Numbered from the stretch's first letter, positions 37,285 through 49,784 are shown. The stretch is DNA of 64,000 nt from Siphonodentalium dalli (GCA_032622095.1 CP136067.1:61948893-62012892); one strand, 5' to 3'. A program made the numbers and translations. Notes: generated from the sequence alone by a model not told the origin.

Positions 37285-37640
37285 ATTGACTAGTATGGCA
37301 AAATATGACCATGATAATTCCAAGAAAAAGCCATAACTCTGGTGAAAATTGGCAGGTGGAATAAAAATTCGAACATGTCCTGTATTTTGGCTAGTAAACT
37401 AAAGTATCAAATTTAATTCCATTCAGTTCAGACTTACTAAAGTTATCAACCGGAAATGAAAATAAAGTGAAAATTCCAACAAAATGGGCCATTTCTTTGG
37501 TGAAAATTTAAAACTAGCATGCACTTTGTGTTTGTAAACCCACATACTAAATTTCATTCCATTCAGTTGAGACTATCTCAAGTAATTATCATCGGAAATC
37601 AAAAGCGAATGGACGGACATATACTTCCCGATACACAAGT
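37285..37640 (+). mobile_element. Repeat family B, copy 3
   Basis: 'tatggcaaaatatgaccatg', 'gccataactctggtgaaaat', 'tggcaggtgg', 'cattccattcagttcagact', 'gttatcaaccggaaatg' and a final 'ggacggacatata'. Two internal units; the canonical 3' terminus is absent. Confidence 0.7.
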
Positions 37641-37794
37641 ATGAATATATCAACAAAATGAGACTTGTTTTTGTCTGTCAGCATGGTATTAATCAGTGTG
37701 TCCAATGCGGAGTTTTAACATTCTTTTCCAATTGATTAAGGAGTTTAAAAATCAGCCCCAACTATACACAAGGCATGAAGCTTATACAATGTCA

Positions 37795-38590
37795 CTCAAG
37801 GGCCATAACTCCAAAAGAAACAAGAAGTTTCATCTCAGGTGCTGGGATACCCCCATGGTGCCAAATGAAATATGGGCAGGACAGAAACCCAAGTTAACTA
37901 GAGATGGGCCTAGCTCTCCCAGTTGGGACTAAGGTATACCCCAGTATTCAACATATCATTCCAATGAAGTAGCCATTACCATATATTGGAATTGGTAAAT
38001 AGTGTCACTGGAAAAATAATACCTACATGCAGCTACTCACCTGTGCAAGCTTATATTCAAAGTAAAAAAAGTTTGAAGAACTCCGCCAATATGAGTCCGA
38101 CTGAACTCCAAATAGCAGTTGCTCAGGTTCACATGATGATTGACCCCTGTAGCAAATTGACTCAAATTGAACAAGAACACTCTGAGAAAACATCCAGACA
38201 AAAAAACCTCAAATCTGGAGAATTGTTTGTAAGTCAGAAAATGCTCCATAACTCAGTCCCAATGTTTGGATCAAACTCCAAATCACAGGTGCACAGGTTC
38301 CCATGATGATTGATCACGGTAGCGAATTGGAATCAAATTGAACATGAATATTCTGAGAAAACGTCCAGACAAACCTCGGACAAATTAATCCATCGAAAAA
38401 GGGGGATACCTCCACAATAATAAGTCAGGTGCACAAGTTCCCATCGGTGCCAAGTTTTTAAAAAAATTGACCGAAAAGGTATGAATAAAAGTCTGGACAA
38501 AATTGTGTCCAAGGACGGACAGACAGACAAGCTGATTCCAGTATATCCCCCACAACTCGTTGAGGGGGGGGGGGGGTGGTATAAAAAGAT
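37795..38590 (+). repeat. Repeat family E with poly-G
   Basis: Degenerate units share 'ggccataactcc', 'tgagtccgactgaactccaa', 'gttcacatgatgattga' and 'agaaaacatccagacaa'. The last part has 'aaaaattgaccgaaaagg', 'ggacggacagacagacaagc' and a 13-G run at 38564-38576. Open frames on both strands follow the repeat and are not called. Confidence 0.7.
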
Positions 38591-40895
38591 ATTTGAGGGG
38601 ACAGACAAAAATTCAACATTTTCAGAAGAACAAAGAGGGATAACTCTTGAACAGAAAATGCAAACAACATTACTGAACAATCTTTTGAAAGCCCTCCTGA
38701 CATCAAACCTGCATATCAAATTTGAAAATGAAAATGAAGAAGATCTGAACTGTGACTGATTGAAATACTGAGTTGAATTTAAATTCCTACTCGAAAGCTG
38801 CTCTGAGCACCAAAAACTCTAAAAACATGCAAATAAGAATGGATGAAGTGTGTTTCAAAACTGTAGTAATATCCATAAACAACATACACCCTAAACTGAA
38901 TAAACAATGAAGCTCCAAACTAAGTAGGCAATATAAAGCAATCTAATGGGCAATAAGAAGCCCTACTAATATGTAAACTTGCCATCTGTCAATTCTCACA
39001 GCATTGTCATATTGGCATATAAATGGGTCATATAAAAAGGAAAGAAATATTCAGAAAACCAATAACCCCACAACATCTCACACAATGAACCCATCTACAT
39101 ATTAATTTCTTAAGGGGGAATGCATGAAAATCAAACAAAGACACACTCCTGAAACCAATCAAAGACAATCAGCTATAATCATAGTACAATAATGGCTTTT
39201 GGCAAACAAACAACTGATAAGGGATCTACTACACTTTTCTAGGCATTATTACTGATGAATGGTAAAACAATTTAAAACAAGGAGACTTAAATTTATCAAA
39301 AATCAGAGGAATCAGACTTAAAAAGATATTATTTCTTATTTCATACATATTTCTTAGAAATGGAATAACAACCAATGCCTTAAAGTGAAAACAATATTAA
39401 ATATTCTCAGAATATCAGTTATGAATCTACATACACAATTGCTTAGTCTGATGGCATAACTCACTGTCTGGTAAAGAAAGTAAAATTTAACATACATGTA
39501 CACTATAACAAACAATATGTCACTTATTATCCCTTTTTTTCCCCCAAATATAAACTATTTTTCTTCATGGTGGCTCATTTAAAATATGAAACTCTTATTT
39601 TAATGACAGTCAGAGGAAGCTAAAATGCAACAATAATAGTGAATACTAGTTAAATGGCAACAATGCACTATTATGTAATGGAACTGATATAAACAACTAA
39701 TGACAAAATTGGTTAAAGGAAATCAGCCAAAAAAATATAGCAGCCAATCAGCTTCAAGTTACTTTAGAAGTTTTCCTGCATGCTGTAACCCCTAAACATT
39801 GTAGAAGTGACAACAAAAGACTCAAACAGCTTAATAAACAAAGACTGATAAATTGGAACTGGCATGATTACAGAAATAAGCTCTGGATGTTGTTAAGAGT
39901 CATATTGCCTAATATTGAGTTTATTTAGCATTCTGATAAGAGAAAGGAAACTTTCTGTATTCTGTCACATTGTCTAACAAACAATGGAACTGACAACAAA
40001 TAATGGAAAAGTGCTCAAATAAGCAACTTATTATGGAAACTGATAGCAGAAAATCAACTATGTCTTTCTTACTTTTGAGTCCTAATTCACTTAAAATAAG
40101 CTAATTTCTAACAATAACAAACAGGTAAAAAATACAATGTGAAATTGACACCAACAAATGTAAACATTCTTAAAATAAGGAACCTACCTTCTCAGATTTA
40201 GTCACAATTCAGATATATAGAAATCCAAGAAACTGTCGCAGATATATTTCCAAATAAAGACTGTAACGATATGGCAATGAGCAATCGAGTCAAGCAACGA
40301 CAATATGTAAACCCGCCATCTGTCACTTCTCACAGTTGAAAATATCTCTACGTAAATGGATAATAAAACCGAGATATTCTCTGTAAGGCAATAATCCCCC
40401 AACAAATCAAACAATAGATGGATCTTTGTTCACCCAATAAAGACGAATAATAGTCTATGTGGGCACACCTCCTATGATTGGCTGATTTTATTCCATGTAC
40501 AGTTTACTACAGGGGCACTTTTTATTTGTCGTTAAACATTCACTTATTTATTCTATCACTGGCGAACTAAAGTCCCAGGCTAGGACCAGCAGGGGACCAG
40601 GAGGAATAGAAGAGGTTCATTGATCGGTGTGATTGACAGGAGTAGGAAATCACATCACTGCTGACAGAGTTACGACTGAGGTTACATGGCAGGCATGTAG
40701 CATGCAACACACTGGCCAAAGGTCATTTAAAATTAGATAATACATTTAAACTGTTTATCAAATTTAAATGGACAAGAAGCTCAGAGGAATGAATAGCGTA
40801 GATTCAACCTAAGTCTTGTATATTTAATAACCCTATAAACTTCAAATGAAATGTCATCTCAAAATGTCTTTTAAAGGAGTCTTTAAAATCTTTCA
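38591..40895. other. A-rich gene-free stretch
   Basis: Two diverged copies of a segment centred on 'atgtaaacccgccatctgtc' (about 40298) and 'atgtaaacttgccatctgtc' (about 38971) suggest an old duplicated repeat. No exon or promoter can be supported. Confidence 0.45.
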
Positions 40896-41114
40896 TTAAC
40901 CCTTCCATGATGGAGCTTCCTGAAATTTTGCGAAAACTCATTGGGAGCCTCACATATATAAGAGAATGCATTGGCCTAACAATATTTACCTTGACCATGT
41001 ATTAAAACCAATGCATTCTCTTATATACTTGAGGCTCCCTATGGGAGACTTGCATATATAAAGAGAATGCTATGACACAGGATCTTTAATGCTGCACCAT
41101 CATGAAAGGATTAA
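40896..41114. mobile_element. TTAA-flanked MITE, 219 bp, with internal hairpin
   Basis: TTAA occurs at both ends (40896-40899, 41111-41114). Terminal repeats are TTAACCCTTCCATGATGGAG and, complemented, TTAATCCTTTCATGATGGTG. An internal inverted pair of 'tataagagaatgcattgg' and its complement sits at about 40957-40974 / 41011-41028. Interior phrases ('acaggatctttaatgct') recur in the related element at 57158. Confidence 0.85.
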
Positions 41115-42755
41115 CTACTAGGACTATTGAATAATTTTAAAATTACAAACTAAAATGGAAGCTTGGAATTTTGACTAAACTCTAGTGAATATATTCCATT
41201 ATGCCATGTACATTTAAGTATCATTTGGAGATATTGCATTTAGAATTTCAGATGCTCTGGCTTACAAATATTAAAGTGACACGTAATCCTTGGGCCTAAA
41301 AACTCTAGCCAAATTCCGATGACCAAATAGTTTTAAAATACATGAAATACTACTTACATACCCACTCTATATGCATTGGAAAAACTTACTAATGTTGAGT
41401 TTTATTGCTTCAAAAAGAAATTAAGTTTCCCCCGAAACAAGAAGGTGATGTGTTAAGACTTCTCCTCATGTGGTAAAAATAAAGAGCGTTTTGTCTAACT
41501 TATGTGTAGAAAGTTGAAAAGAAATTACTATGGTTTAATCTCAGGCCTGATGAATACGAGACACTTTAGAGCAATTCCTAGTTAGAATATTATAATGCAT
41601 ACAACTGGAAACTGGAAGTACAAGTATAAACCACATTTGAGTTTGAAATAAGGCGCTTTGACTCAATATGAGATGTTCATTCATAATGTGAGTTACCAGT
41701 TTCTCATTTCAATATGACCATATTTCCCATTGACTCAGATCAAAGGTTGAAAATTGAAAAGTTTAGTAAACAAAATTATTTCAAATGAAAAGTGATGTTT
41801 TATAGTCAAAATATCCGTTTGTTTTGAACAAATCTGATATCTGTAGTGAGAGCATTAGAACTGAATGCATTACAATGCACTTGTCCTATCAGTATCATGG
41901 GCAGCACCCCTTTTTTCTAGCTTAAAAGCAAGGATTCATTGTCACTGGGAAGGCAGTTTTCGGCTACAGAATTTACATATCTTGGCGAAGAATGTTTTTA
42001 ATCCACAGGTCATAACAGGATAGTTTTTTTGCAGACCGTAAATTTTGAGAATTTTTCAGAAGTCTCTCATGTACAAATCAAACATCACCATTTCAGCTTC
42101 TAGTGTAAAATGTGATGCAAATCATTGACTGGACAAATGCCTTGATCAATCACCAAGAAAAACTCTGAGCTGCCATCAGCATTCTAATTCTTTTCTACCC
42201 AAGTCCAGATGGTTCTAGCATCTAAAGAAAAGACAGATACAAAATAATGTTATACCAATTGGACAAGAGTAGCCTATGTTTAAAACATGCAACACTGCAT
42301 TGTTATTTAAAATTATATAACCATCACTTTAAATTGTTTACTTTAAACAAGAACCAAATGAGCCATGAAGTATCCTGAGGCTTGCTATGCAAAGCAAATA
42401 GAAAAGAAAACATTTAGAGCAAATTCGATCAGTTCACAATTTCTAATGTACATTCCACAGAAACCAGGCACTGCCATCTTTGTAACCCATATTAAGCTTA
42501 TAAGCAGATTTTTTAAAGGTGTTTTCAGACTATGTGAAGTTCATTTAAATAAAGGATTCCCGGTTGATTACTGGTTGTTTTGGTTTGTTGGGGCTTATGG
42601 TCATGTCAGCTGCTAGACCATACCATAATGCTGTCAGGTGTACAGGTGGAGGAAAGACCAAGCAGATGATTAATTTCTAAGGGAAATGACTACACTGAGT
42701 GAAAAAATCACAGATCCCCATAAAGCAACTGATAAAATTGCCAAGATTTATGAAT
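41115..42755. other. Gene-free stretch
   Basis: No exon, RNA gene or repeat boundary supported. The 83-codon frame at 42365-42616 has no motif. Confidence 0.5.
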
Positions 42756-42759
42756 CATG

Positions 42760-42857
42760 TTGCCTCCCTGTTTGTGGATCACAAATCCACACTTCGGGAT
42801 TCGAACTGACTTTGACATCGCTGGATGGCCCATGTTAGCTTAATGCACCAGGCCCCT
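42760..42857 (-). mobile_element. tRNA-derived SINE remnant (candidate)
   Basis: On the minus strand a B-box-like 'agttcgaatcccg' follows, at tRNA-like spacing, a weak A-box-like 'tggtgcattaagc'. No cloverleaf can be built, so it is not called a tRNA gene. tRNA-derived SINEs keep exactly these two promoter boxes. Confidence 0.45.
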
Positions 42858-42962
42858 AATAACTAAATGAGCCACGAAGTTACTGAAAAAGAAATTTGAA
42901 TGCATAAGAATGCCTAAAGCCTAAGCACAATCTTTACTGTGTAAAATCTTTTACTGCCAGAA

Positions 42963-43115
42963 AAAAAACGAGCATCGGAAGGGCGTGGCAAAATAGACCC
43001 ATGATAATTCCAACTAATGGCCATAACTGGTGAAAATTTGCAGACAGAACCATAATTCGAACTTGACCTGTATTTTAGCCTAGTATACAGATGTATACAA
43101 AAAAATAGGATTTTT
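42963..43115 (+). mobile_element. Repeat family B, copy 4 (5' part)
   Basis: Head 'gagcatcggaagggcgtggc', then 'aaaatagacccatgataatt', 'ggccataactggtgaaaat', 'attcgaacttgacctgtatt'. It breaks off about 150 bp in. Confidence 0.75.
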
Positions 43116-43740
43116 CTACTATATCATTGCCATCTGGAGGTGACCTGGACTATTCAATGCTTAACATAAGTGCACCCCACAGAGGTGGCTTTCTGCTGAG
43201 GCAAAGGTGGCTTTACGCTGAGGTTTATTAATTTACCGATGTGGCTTAATTCAAAAGATGCCCTAATCTGGCCTGTGATGACTGAACAAACCCTATAGCA
43301 TATAGATACATTTCATCCAATTGATAATATATAAAAATATTATGTTACACTCTAAGAACCATAACTCAGAGACAATCTAGAGGTTTCAAATTGGAAGAAG
43401 ACACACAAATTCTCCCTTTTTTGTTATTAGGGAGAAGTGTACTGTTATCAGGGAGAAGTGACTATGGCGGAAGTTCAATTCACACCCCAACATCAACATT
43501 TTATGATCGAATAAGTATTATAAACACAAGATCTCATTTACAAATATATGTACATTTTAGTGAGTAAGAACACCATTATAATCAATAGATATACTCTAAA
43601 CATGGTGTTGGTCCATATGCATGATTGGAATTGTATGTGAGAGAGGTCACTTCTCCTTGATACAAACATAGGAGAATTGGCACATTTTAGGGAGATGTCT
43701 CCCAAGTCTCCCTCTTGGCTGGTCCCTGCCATAACTTAGG
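43116..43740. other. Noncoding stretch with small dispersed motifs
   Basis: Contains two copies of a 'aggtggctttctgctgaggc'-like unit (43187-43232), which also occurs at about 23303. Also repeated 'agggagaagtg' near 43431-43461. No gene supported. Confidence 0.5.
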
Positions 43741-44100
43741 AAAATGAAAGTATCAATGACACTTAGCTCAACTTGCAGACGGTCTCGAAACATTTAGTCG
43801 TGCAAAGAGTAAAATCCAAGATGGCTGCCAGTGGCCATGTGTTTTTCATTTGAAATCATTCAATTAATTAATAAATAGCGCCCATCTAGATGGGTTCCTA
43901 AGCACGCCTCTAAATTTTCAAAACATTCCTGCAATAAATGTGGGCTGCAGGGTTGCTGATTCAAATGTGAAATCCAAGATGGCCACTGGCGGCCATGTTT
44001 TTTAATGAAAATCTGGGCATGACAGATGGACGGAGGGAACCACGGAATGGATGGAACTTTTGTTTGTGGGGGATAAAAATGGTGATAAACCTCAATGAAC
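43741..44100 (+). mobile_element. Family A element, short copy
   Basis: Left end 'aaaatgaaagtatcaatgac' and 'agctcaacttg' match the 1308 and 28858 elements. Two 'ccaagatggc' units follow (about 43816, 43975), and a diverged GGAC-like segment comes near the right end. Confidence 0.7.
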
Positions 44101-44157
44101 CAAACCATGCCAGAAAGACTACATGGTTCTCAAAAAGGTGATTGACTTTCTTCCCTC

Positions 44158-46274
44158 AGGCCTAAAAAAAAAAGACGTTTGTTTCCGCTAACCCGACCGA
44201 CCCTATTTTAAACCCCCCGACCCTGAACATTTTATTGCCATCGCAAAAACAAAAATTGGACCAAACAAAAAACATTTTATTTAGATTTTTTCAATTTAGG
44301 TCCCAATTCATATCATAACAAGATGCAAAACATTTATATATTTATATATATTGACATAAGAAATTTAGGTTTACAACAAGATTTAAGTTTAACACGTTCA
44401 CTGCCGAAAACCAATGGGTAATTCCATCCCATATGCCGACATGGGATTTGATGTTTTGCCGATAGTAGATGATATTTTATGTATGTATGAGTAATGGTTC
44501 GACCAATATCGGGTCATATGATGCTGAAACATGTTATAAGACTACTACGAGATAACTCGTAGTCGGCACATGTGACGGAATTTATTAACTTTTCATCCCT
44601 GGTGCCAGCTACGAGTTATCTCGTAGGTAACTACAATTACTTTGTCAGTATCTTAGATGACGAAGAGTGCTATACATGTACAAGCATATCGTATGTAAGA
44701 CATGGTAAATGAATTTATATATGATAATTGGTACAGACTACGTCGAATAAGACGTCAACAACATAATATGTATTTACCTACGAGATAACTCGTAGCTGGC
44801 ACCAGCAATGACCACTTGTGAGTTTCATCCCAGGTGCCGACTATGAGTTATCTCGTAGGAGCTTTATAACACGTTTTATCTTTTATTTGATCCGGATTTG
44901 ATCGACAATTCCTTTATATATACACAATGTGTCCGGGAATGGTCTAGTTGCACATGTGTCTCATGGTTCAGGGACGTACAGAAGAGGTCCTGGTGAATTG
45001 GAGTATCCTACCAAGATTGCTATCTGGACCCCACCCCCTGCTCACGCTGTGGGAACCGTTGTATCTCAAGCCATCGTAATTATACATATAAAATCGATCA
45101 ATGGGATCATTGGGCATGTATTGGCACATACACCAACATTGCTTGCGGATTGTGTTATTATTTATGTGGTATGAACATTACTACGAGTTAACTCGTAGTA
45201 GCAGTCCCCATGGAACCGTTTACTACGAGTTAACTCGTAGTGGCAGCGAACGTGTTAACAGTTGGAATCATACTGTAAAGTATGTTTGGCTTTATCTAGC
45301 TTTCATCTGTGAAAACTTCAAATAGTTTGAGTTCAGGTTTGTTATCATTCAGCCTTCAGACTTCAGTATTGCAATCAAATACAGTACAGGAACATTAACA
45401 ATTTGATCAAATCAACCTGGTTATCAGGTGGGATCTCATAATACCAAATGAAAAATTAACATAGAGATTAGTACTATAAATAGTAATTACTAACTTAATA
45501 GACATTGTTTCTGTACTACATGTAGTATATTATGTATGTGTCTCACTTGAATTTTATAAAATAGCCTATTATATGAATTAGAGTGATAATGGTAAGTCTC
45601 ATTTCAAGCAGGATAAGCATAATCCATTGAACCAAAAGATATCTGACAATAACTTATAAGCATTTCCAATCCATACATATATAAAAAGTTATGCTTGAGA
45701 AACTTGATCAAATTGACCTCTCAGTAAAATTCAAAATACTGACTCAAAGAGCCCTAGATTAGCTCTAAATGCAATGGATTTTCAAATTTTGTCCAGGGGG
45801 AGAACCCCCACCATCAGCAGGGGGTCACCCCCTCCCAAACCTTCCTCCGCTCAGGCCTTCAGGTTATGCCTTCGGCATATTATTGCCCAAAAACAGGTGT
45901 CCCCAAAAAATACTTAGATCCTTCACTGAATGCGGAGGAGAAGGTGGTGTTGTGAAGCCATCATTAAGAGATTGGTACAAGACGGTCACTCCAATATGTG
46001 AACAGTGCAGTGGTGCTGGACTGACTCCAATTGTCGCCAGACCATATGGGAAATATTATGATTATCAAAGACTATATTAGTATATAGACTAGTATATATG
46101 TAAATATTAAAGCATATGTAAGATTGAATTGGAGTTTCAAGTTCCTCTGTCATCTGGGTTAACCTGATTGGGGCTAAGAAGTGCATAGTTTGGGTTATAC
46201 AGTTATTTTTAAAGATACTGAAGAAATTTTTTTCAGCTTGTTAGCCGAAACAAACGTCTTTTTTTTTTAGGCCT
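44158..46274. mobile_element. 2.1-kb terminal-inverted-repeat element hosting a nested insertion
   Basis: The left end AGGCCTAAAAAAAAAAGACG, followed by 'tttgtttc', is mirrored at 46240-46274, giving about 34 bp of near-perfect inverted termini that include an unusual A10 run. No target duplication was recognised. A TTAA-flanked element is inserted at 44389-45258, so without it this element would be about 1.25 kb. A 103-codon frame at 45769-46080 has a Pro/Gly-rich start and no recognised family. Confidence 0.75.
44389..45258. mobile_element. TTAA-flanked element with palindrome array (nested)
   Basis: TTAA at 44389-44392 and 45255-45258. Terminal repeats are TTAACACGTTCACTGCC and the complement TTAACACGTTCGCTGCC (17 bp, one mismatch). 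Six copies of an 18-nt palindrome of the form ctacgagWtaactcgtag or its near relatives lie inside, at about 44547, 44611, 44781, 44851, 45182 and 45222, several next to a 'ggcac(c)' motif. No transposase is encoded. Repeated subterminal palindromes could be transposase-binding sites. Confidence 0.87.
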
Positions 46275-47222
46275 CATAGGACTTGTTCCTGACAATCCCT
46301 AAGTCTTCATATAAACTGAGCCTTCGGTTTTATTAAAGTCATATTGTGGACTTATTTCATTGAATAAAACCAATCAGTTATAATCGAAATAATATCCCAT
46401 TGGAAGAATATAGCAAGGAACTAAGATTATCGAAAATTGTTCAACTAAGCACAAATGTAAATATTTACTACCTTATTCGGGACGCATTAATGGGCACAAA
46501 CAAAATGGCAATGATTGCTCCAATACTAGTCTCTGTGTGTAATTCGTTTACAACAATGACGCTGTTTTCTGAATATTTGGATATATTTATGAAAATAACT
46601 TATTCGGCATGATTATCTGTTATTCCATTTGGAAACCTCATTGGAGTGCTTCACATCACTTTAAACTACAAATTACATGAGAAAATAACCCAAAGGGCTG
46701 AGTTTGAACAGGTATGGTTCATTTGAACATCCTTAAATCATTACATTGTGAAAACAAAATCATTCTACCAAAAGTTTATTCTATGGCTTTTAGGTCCACC
46801 AATTTAATGCCCCAAAAACTTAGTACCTGGGTCCAAAACTGTCCTACCATAAATCAACAACTGAATAGAATAGATGATTCCCTGACCCACATCTGAGGAG
46901 TGGCCTTTATCAGTGGATATGTTGTAGAGAAAACAAAGCTTCATTGAACTTCTGATTGACAGCTATCACACCTGCACTGACAGCATTAGTCAATGAGCAG
47001 AGAAAATTTAGGCCTCCAAAAGTTAACAAGTCATTTTAAATTGGGTAATAATCTATTCACTGGTAAATTGTTCATGAAATTTAAATGGACCAGAAACTTT
47101 GTTGTTTCCAGTTACATGTGGGATAATCAGGGTATTGTGCCGATATTAAGAGTCTACTTTTAAGTTTCAAGCTTCAAACACAGGTCCCCAACACAAAATC
47201 TGAACCCACCCACAGTATTACT
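46275..47222. other. Gene-free stretch
   Basis: No exon or repeat boundary supported. Confidence 0.5.
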
Positions 47223-47224
47223 TA

Positions 47225-47392
47225 CAGTAATGCCCTAAATAATCGACTCCTTAACCAAAGCAGAATTATGGGTAACTTTTCTCAGTGAGAGCTTTCCAAT
47301 GAATGGCAACAAGCCATATTTCCGACTAAATCCTGAAAAGTTACCCCATAAGTCTGCTGTGGTTAAGGAGTCGATTAATTAGGGCATTACTG
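47225..47392. mobile_element. Fold-back MITE with TA target site
   Basis: A 168-bp element with about 58-bp arms, starting CAGTAATGCCCTAAATAATC; the complement of the right end starts CAGTAATGCCCTAATTAATC. Arms show three mismatches and one indel. TA flanks both ends (47223-47224, 47393-47394), as expected for Tc1/mariner-type integration. Practically the whole element folds into one hairpin. Confidence 0.88.
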
Positions 47393-47394
47393 TA

Positions 47395-47663
47395 TGGTAA
47401 TCTATAGGATTAAGTATTAATGGGGGTGGGGTAAATTTTTGTGCTGGGGACCTGTGGCTTCAAAGGACCCTATAATGTTAAGGCTAAAACTTTTTATCTA
47501 TATTTATTTTCAATTCTGGATTGTTGCAAACTAAGCAGGTGGATTATATTTTTTTCACCAGATGATTGTAGATTATGCTATGAATTTCTACTCTGGCTAC
47601 ACCTGTAGAGATCATATTCCACCAGTTCAAAGCCTGGAAACTTTTCAATGATCTGATGGGGAA
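47395..47663. other. Noncoding spacer
   Basis: Holds 'ggggacctgtggcttcaaag' (about 47455), a phrase also partly present at about 33550. Nothing else supported. Confidence 0.4.
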
Positions 47664-47671
47664 CTTTATAA

Positions 47672-48755
47672 TAGAGGTGCCACGATTATTGATTTTGATA
47701 ATCGGTTGTCAATAATCGACTATAATCGATTAATCGTACCTAATAACATCAGAGGAAGTATTCCGTAATATGGCCTACTGGCTGGGTGCTGGTTAACTGC
47801 ACTGTCGCTGGTTGTTTGAGGCATCGGCCGATGTAATTTTACGTCAATAAAGTGCATCATAAACCACTGTTAATGACCAATGAACACAATATTGTGTATT
47901 GAATAGCAGCAACGTTCTCGGCGATGTTATGGTTATAATATTTGTGAGTTCATTAGAACGAATGTAGCGATTAATTTCAGTGTTATGAATAGCCAAACAT
48001 ACAAACAATACAAAAGTAGGAATGCACGACGGATGGCCGGCTGTTCCTAAAAAAGGAAACTATAAGTTTCATCAAACTTCCAGAGTGTGGATAACAATCA
48101 CAAAGGTGTGCCCCACCTGCAAATTGCAGGACTTAGAACAAGTTAAGTATTTGATAATATCGAGTTTCATTCAACATTCACTGCATGATACGCGATAGCC
48201 TGTACTAGTAACATCTAAGTATACTTATGCAAACAAAGTATAAACTGACATCGCGAAGAACATCGCTGATTAAAATGCCATAGGTTCCCTGGTTTCCAGA
48301 GAATGTCAATCAACTCCCCATTGGTCCAATCAGATTCAAGGGCGAGTGCATTCAGTTCGTTCAACACGGTGGCAGTCGGCATATTTCAAAGACATAGTGC
48401 CGCCTTTCAAGTATAAATATACAATGACGTCGCCATAAGTTCAAAGCTGAAATGCCGCCAATTTGTAGAATATACAACGACCCGAAGAGTAACCATGTCA
48501 CATCATCAAATGAACTGCCGACTGTTTGCAACATAAGCTAGTAGTACTCATGTTGTCCGAATCTCTTTGATACGCGATCAAAGATTCTTAACCCTTCGGC
48601 TGTAGATTAAACTGTGTAAAACAAAACGGTATTCAATAATATCCGGCATTTTCCGACGTCCGAAATAAATAACAGATTAATCGACTATGGAAATGGTAAT
48701 CGATTATCGCTTTATCAACGGTTCATCGATTATACGATTAATCGTGGCACCCCTA
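47672..48755. mobile_element. hAT-like non-autonomous element with perfect 8-bp target duplication
   Basis: Termini TAGAGGTGCCACGATTATTG and (complement) TAGGGGTGCCACGATTAATC are typical of the hAT superfamily. The 8-bp sequence CTTTATAA directly flanks both ends (47664-47671, 48756-48763). Subterminal regions are rich in 'aatcgattaatcg' repeats in both orientations. The 1084-bp interior shows no transposase (no BED finger or dimerisation domain). Confidence 0.92.
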
Positions 48756-48763
48756 CTTTATAA

Positions 48764-49784
48764 CATTGAAACAATATGCAGGTAAAATATTTCTTAGTTA
48801 CTGTTAATAACTTACATAATGATTTCACAGTATGTGTAGGTCCCAGCTCCAGATTGCACAATTTATGTGACCTTTGTGAGCCAATGTTGCTCTGAGTCAC
48901 TTACACTTGTGAAATTTTCCCCGGGTAATCAATTCAATGTTTATTGTAAAAACAGCTCACAAAGTCTCCTTTAATAATCATGCAATCTGGAGTTTAGGGA
49001 CCTCTGTGTACTGTGAAATATGTTTAATATTAACTCTTTTAGTGCCAGGCTTATTTTGTAGGTTTAGTGCCAGGGAATCTTACGTTTTTCATAGGCATCA
49101 AAATTATTACTATGAATACTTGGTGATAATTGGGGGCAACAGCCAATAACCTCCACGTTGTTTGCTATAAGGGGCCTCGGCCTCGCAAACAAGTAGCCTC
49201 ATGTCATCATAGTCACAAATCAACCAAGATCAAGGACTTGCATTAGGGCAAAATAATACCCACCCTCCAAAGGAATAATCTGAAAGTCAAAAGGCAAGAG
49301 CACAACTTGAGGAGCCAATACAAGTTCTGGGTATTACCACATCTGACTACAATCCTTACACTTATTAGTTTCTTGTCTGTTCATGTAATGATAAGAATTT
49401 AGTATAAATAACAATTCAATCCATTGGTTCTTACTTTAAGCAGGACACACACCCTATGATAATTGTCCTGCAATTTTTGTTGCACACCCTTGCGATAAAA
49501 TATCTGTATGGAGGGCACAGTCCGATTTTAGTCATATGAATATTGTCATAGTGCCTTACGATACATCAATTTCTTCTAACGCACATGATGTGATCAGTCA
49601 TTTATGTACATGTACAGACTAGAAGTCATTATCGGATGGATAGATTCATTTGTTTAAGAAATAAATGAAGATTTGCTTGCATTCACTGGAGTATGGATGC
49701 AAGTTGGTCTCACATTTGGCTTCAAAGCATCTAATATCAAAGAGAATGATGGAAAAATTGCAGCACAGATTACTAGAATCATCT
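48764..49784. other. Gene-free stretch with a half-copy of the 15959 hairpin
   Basis: 49688-49718 contains 'ggagtatggatgcaagttgg' and 'tctcacatttg', one arm of the hairpin family at 15959. A short palindrome built on 'cttgtttgc' lies near 49160-49192. No gene supported. Confidence 0.5.

Noticed and set aside
45769-46080. 103-codon frame with Pro/Gly-rich start
   Set aside because: Lies inside a transposable element, no family recognised; too little to call a gene.
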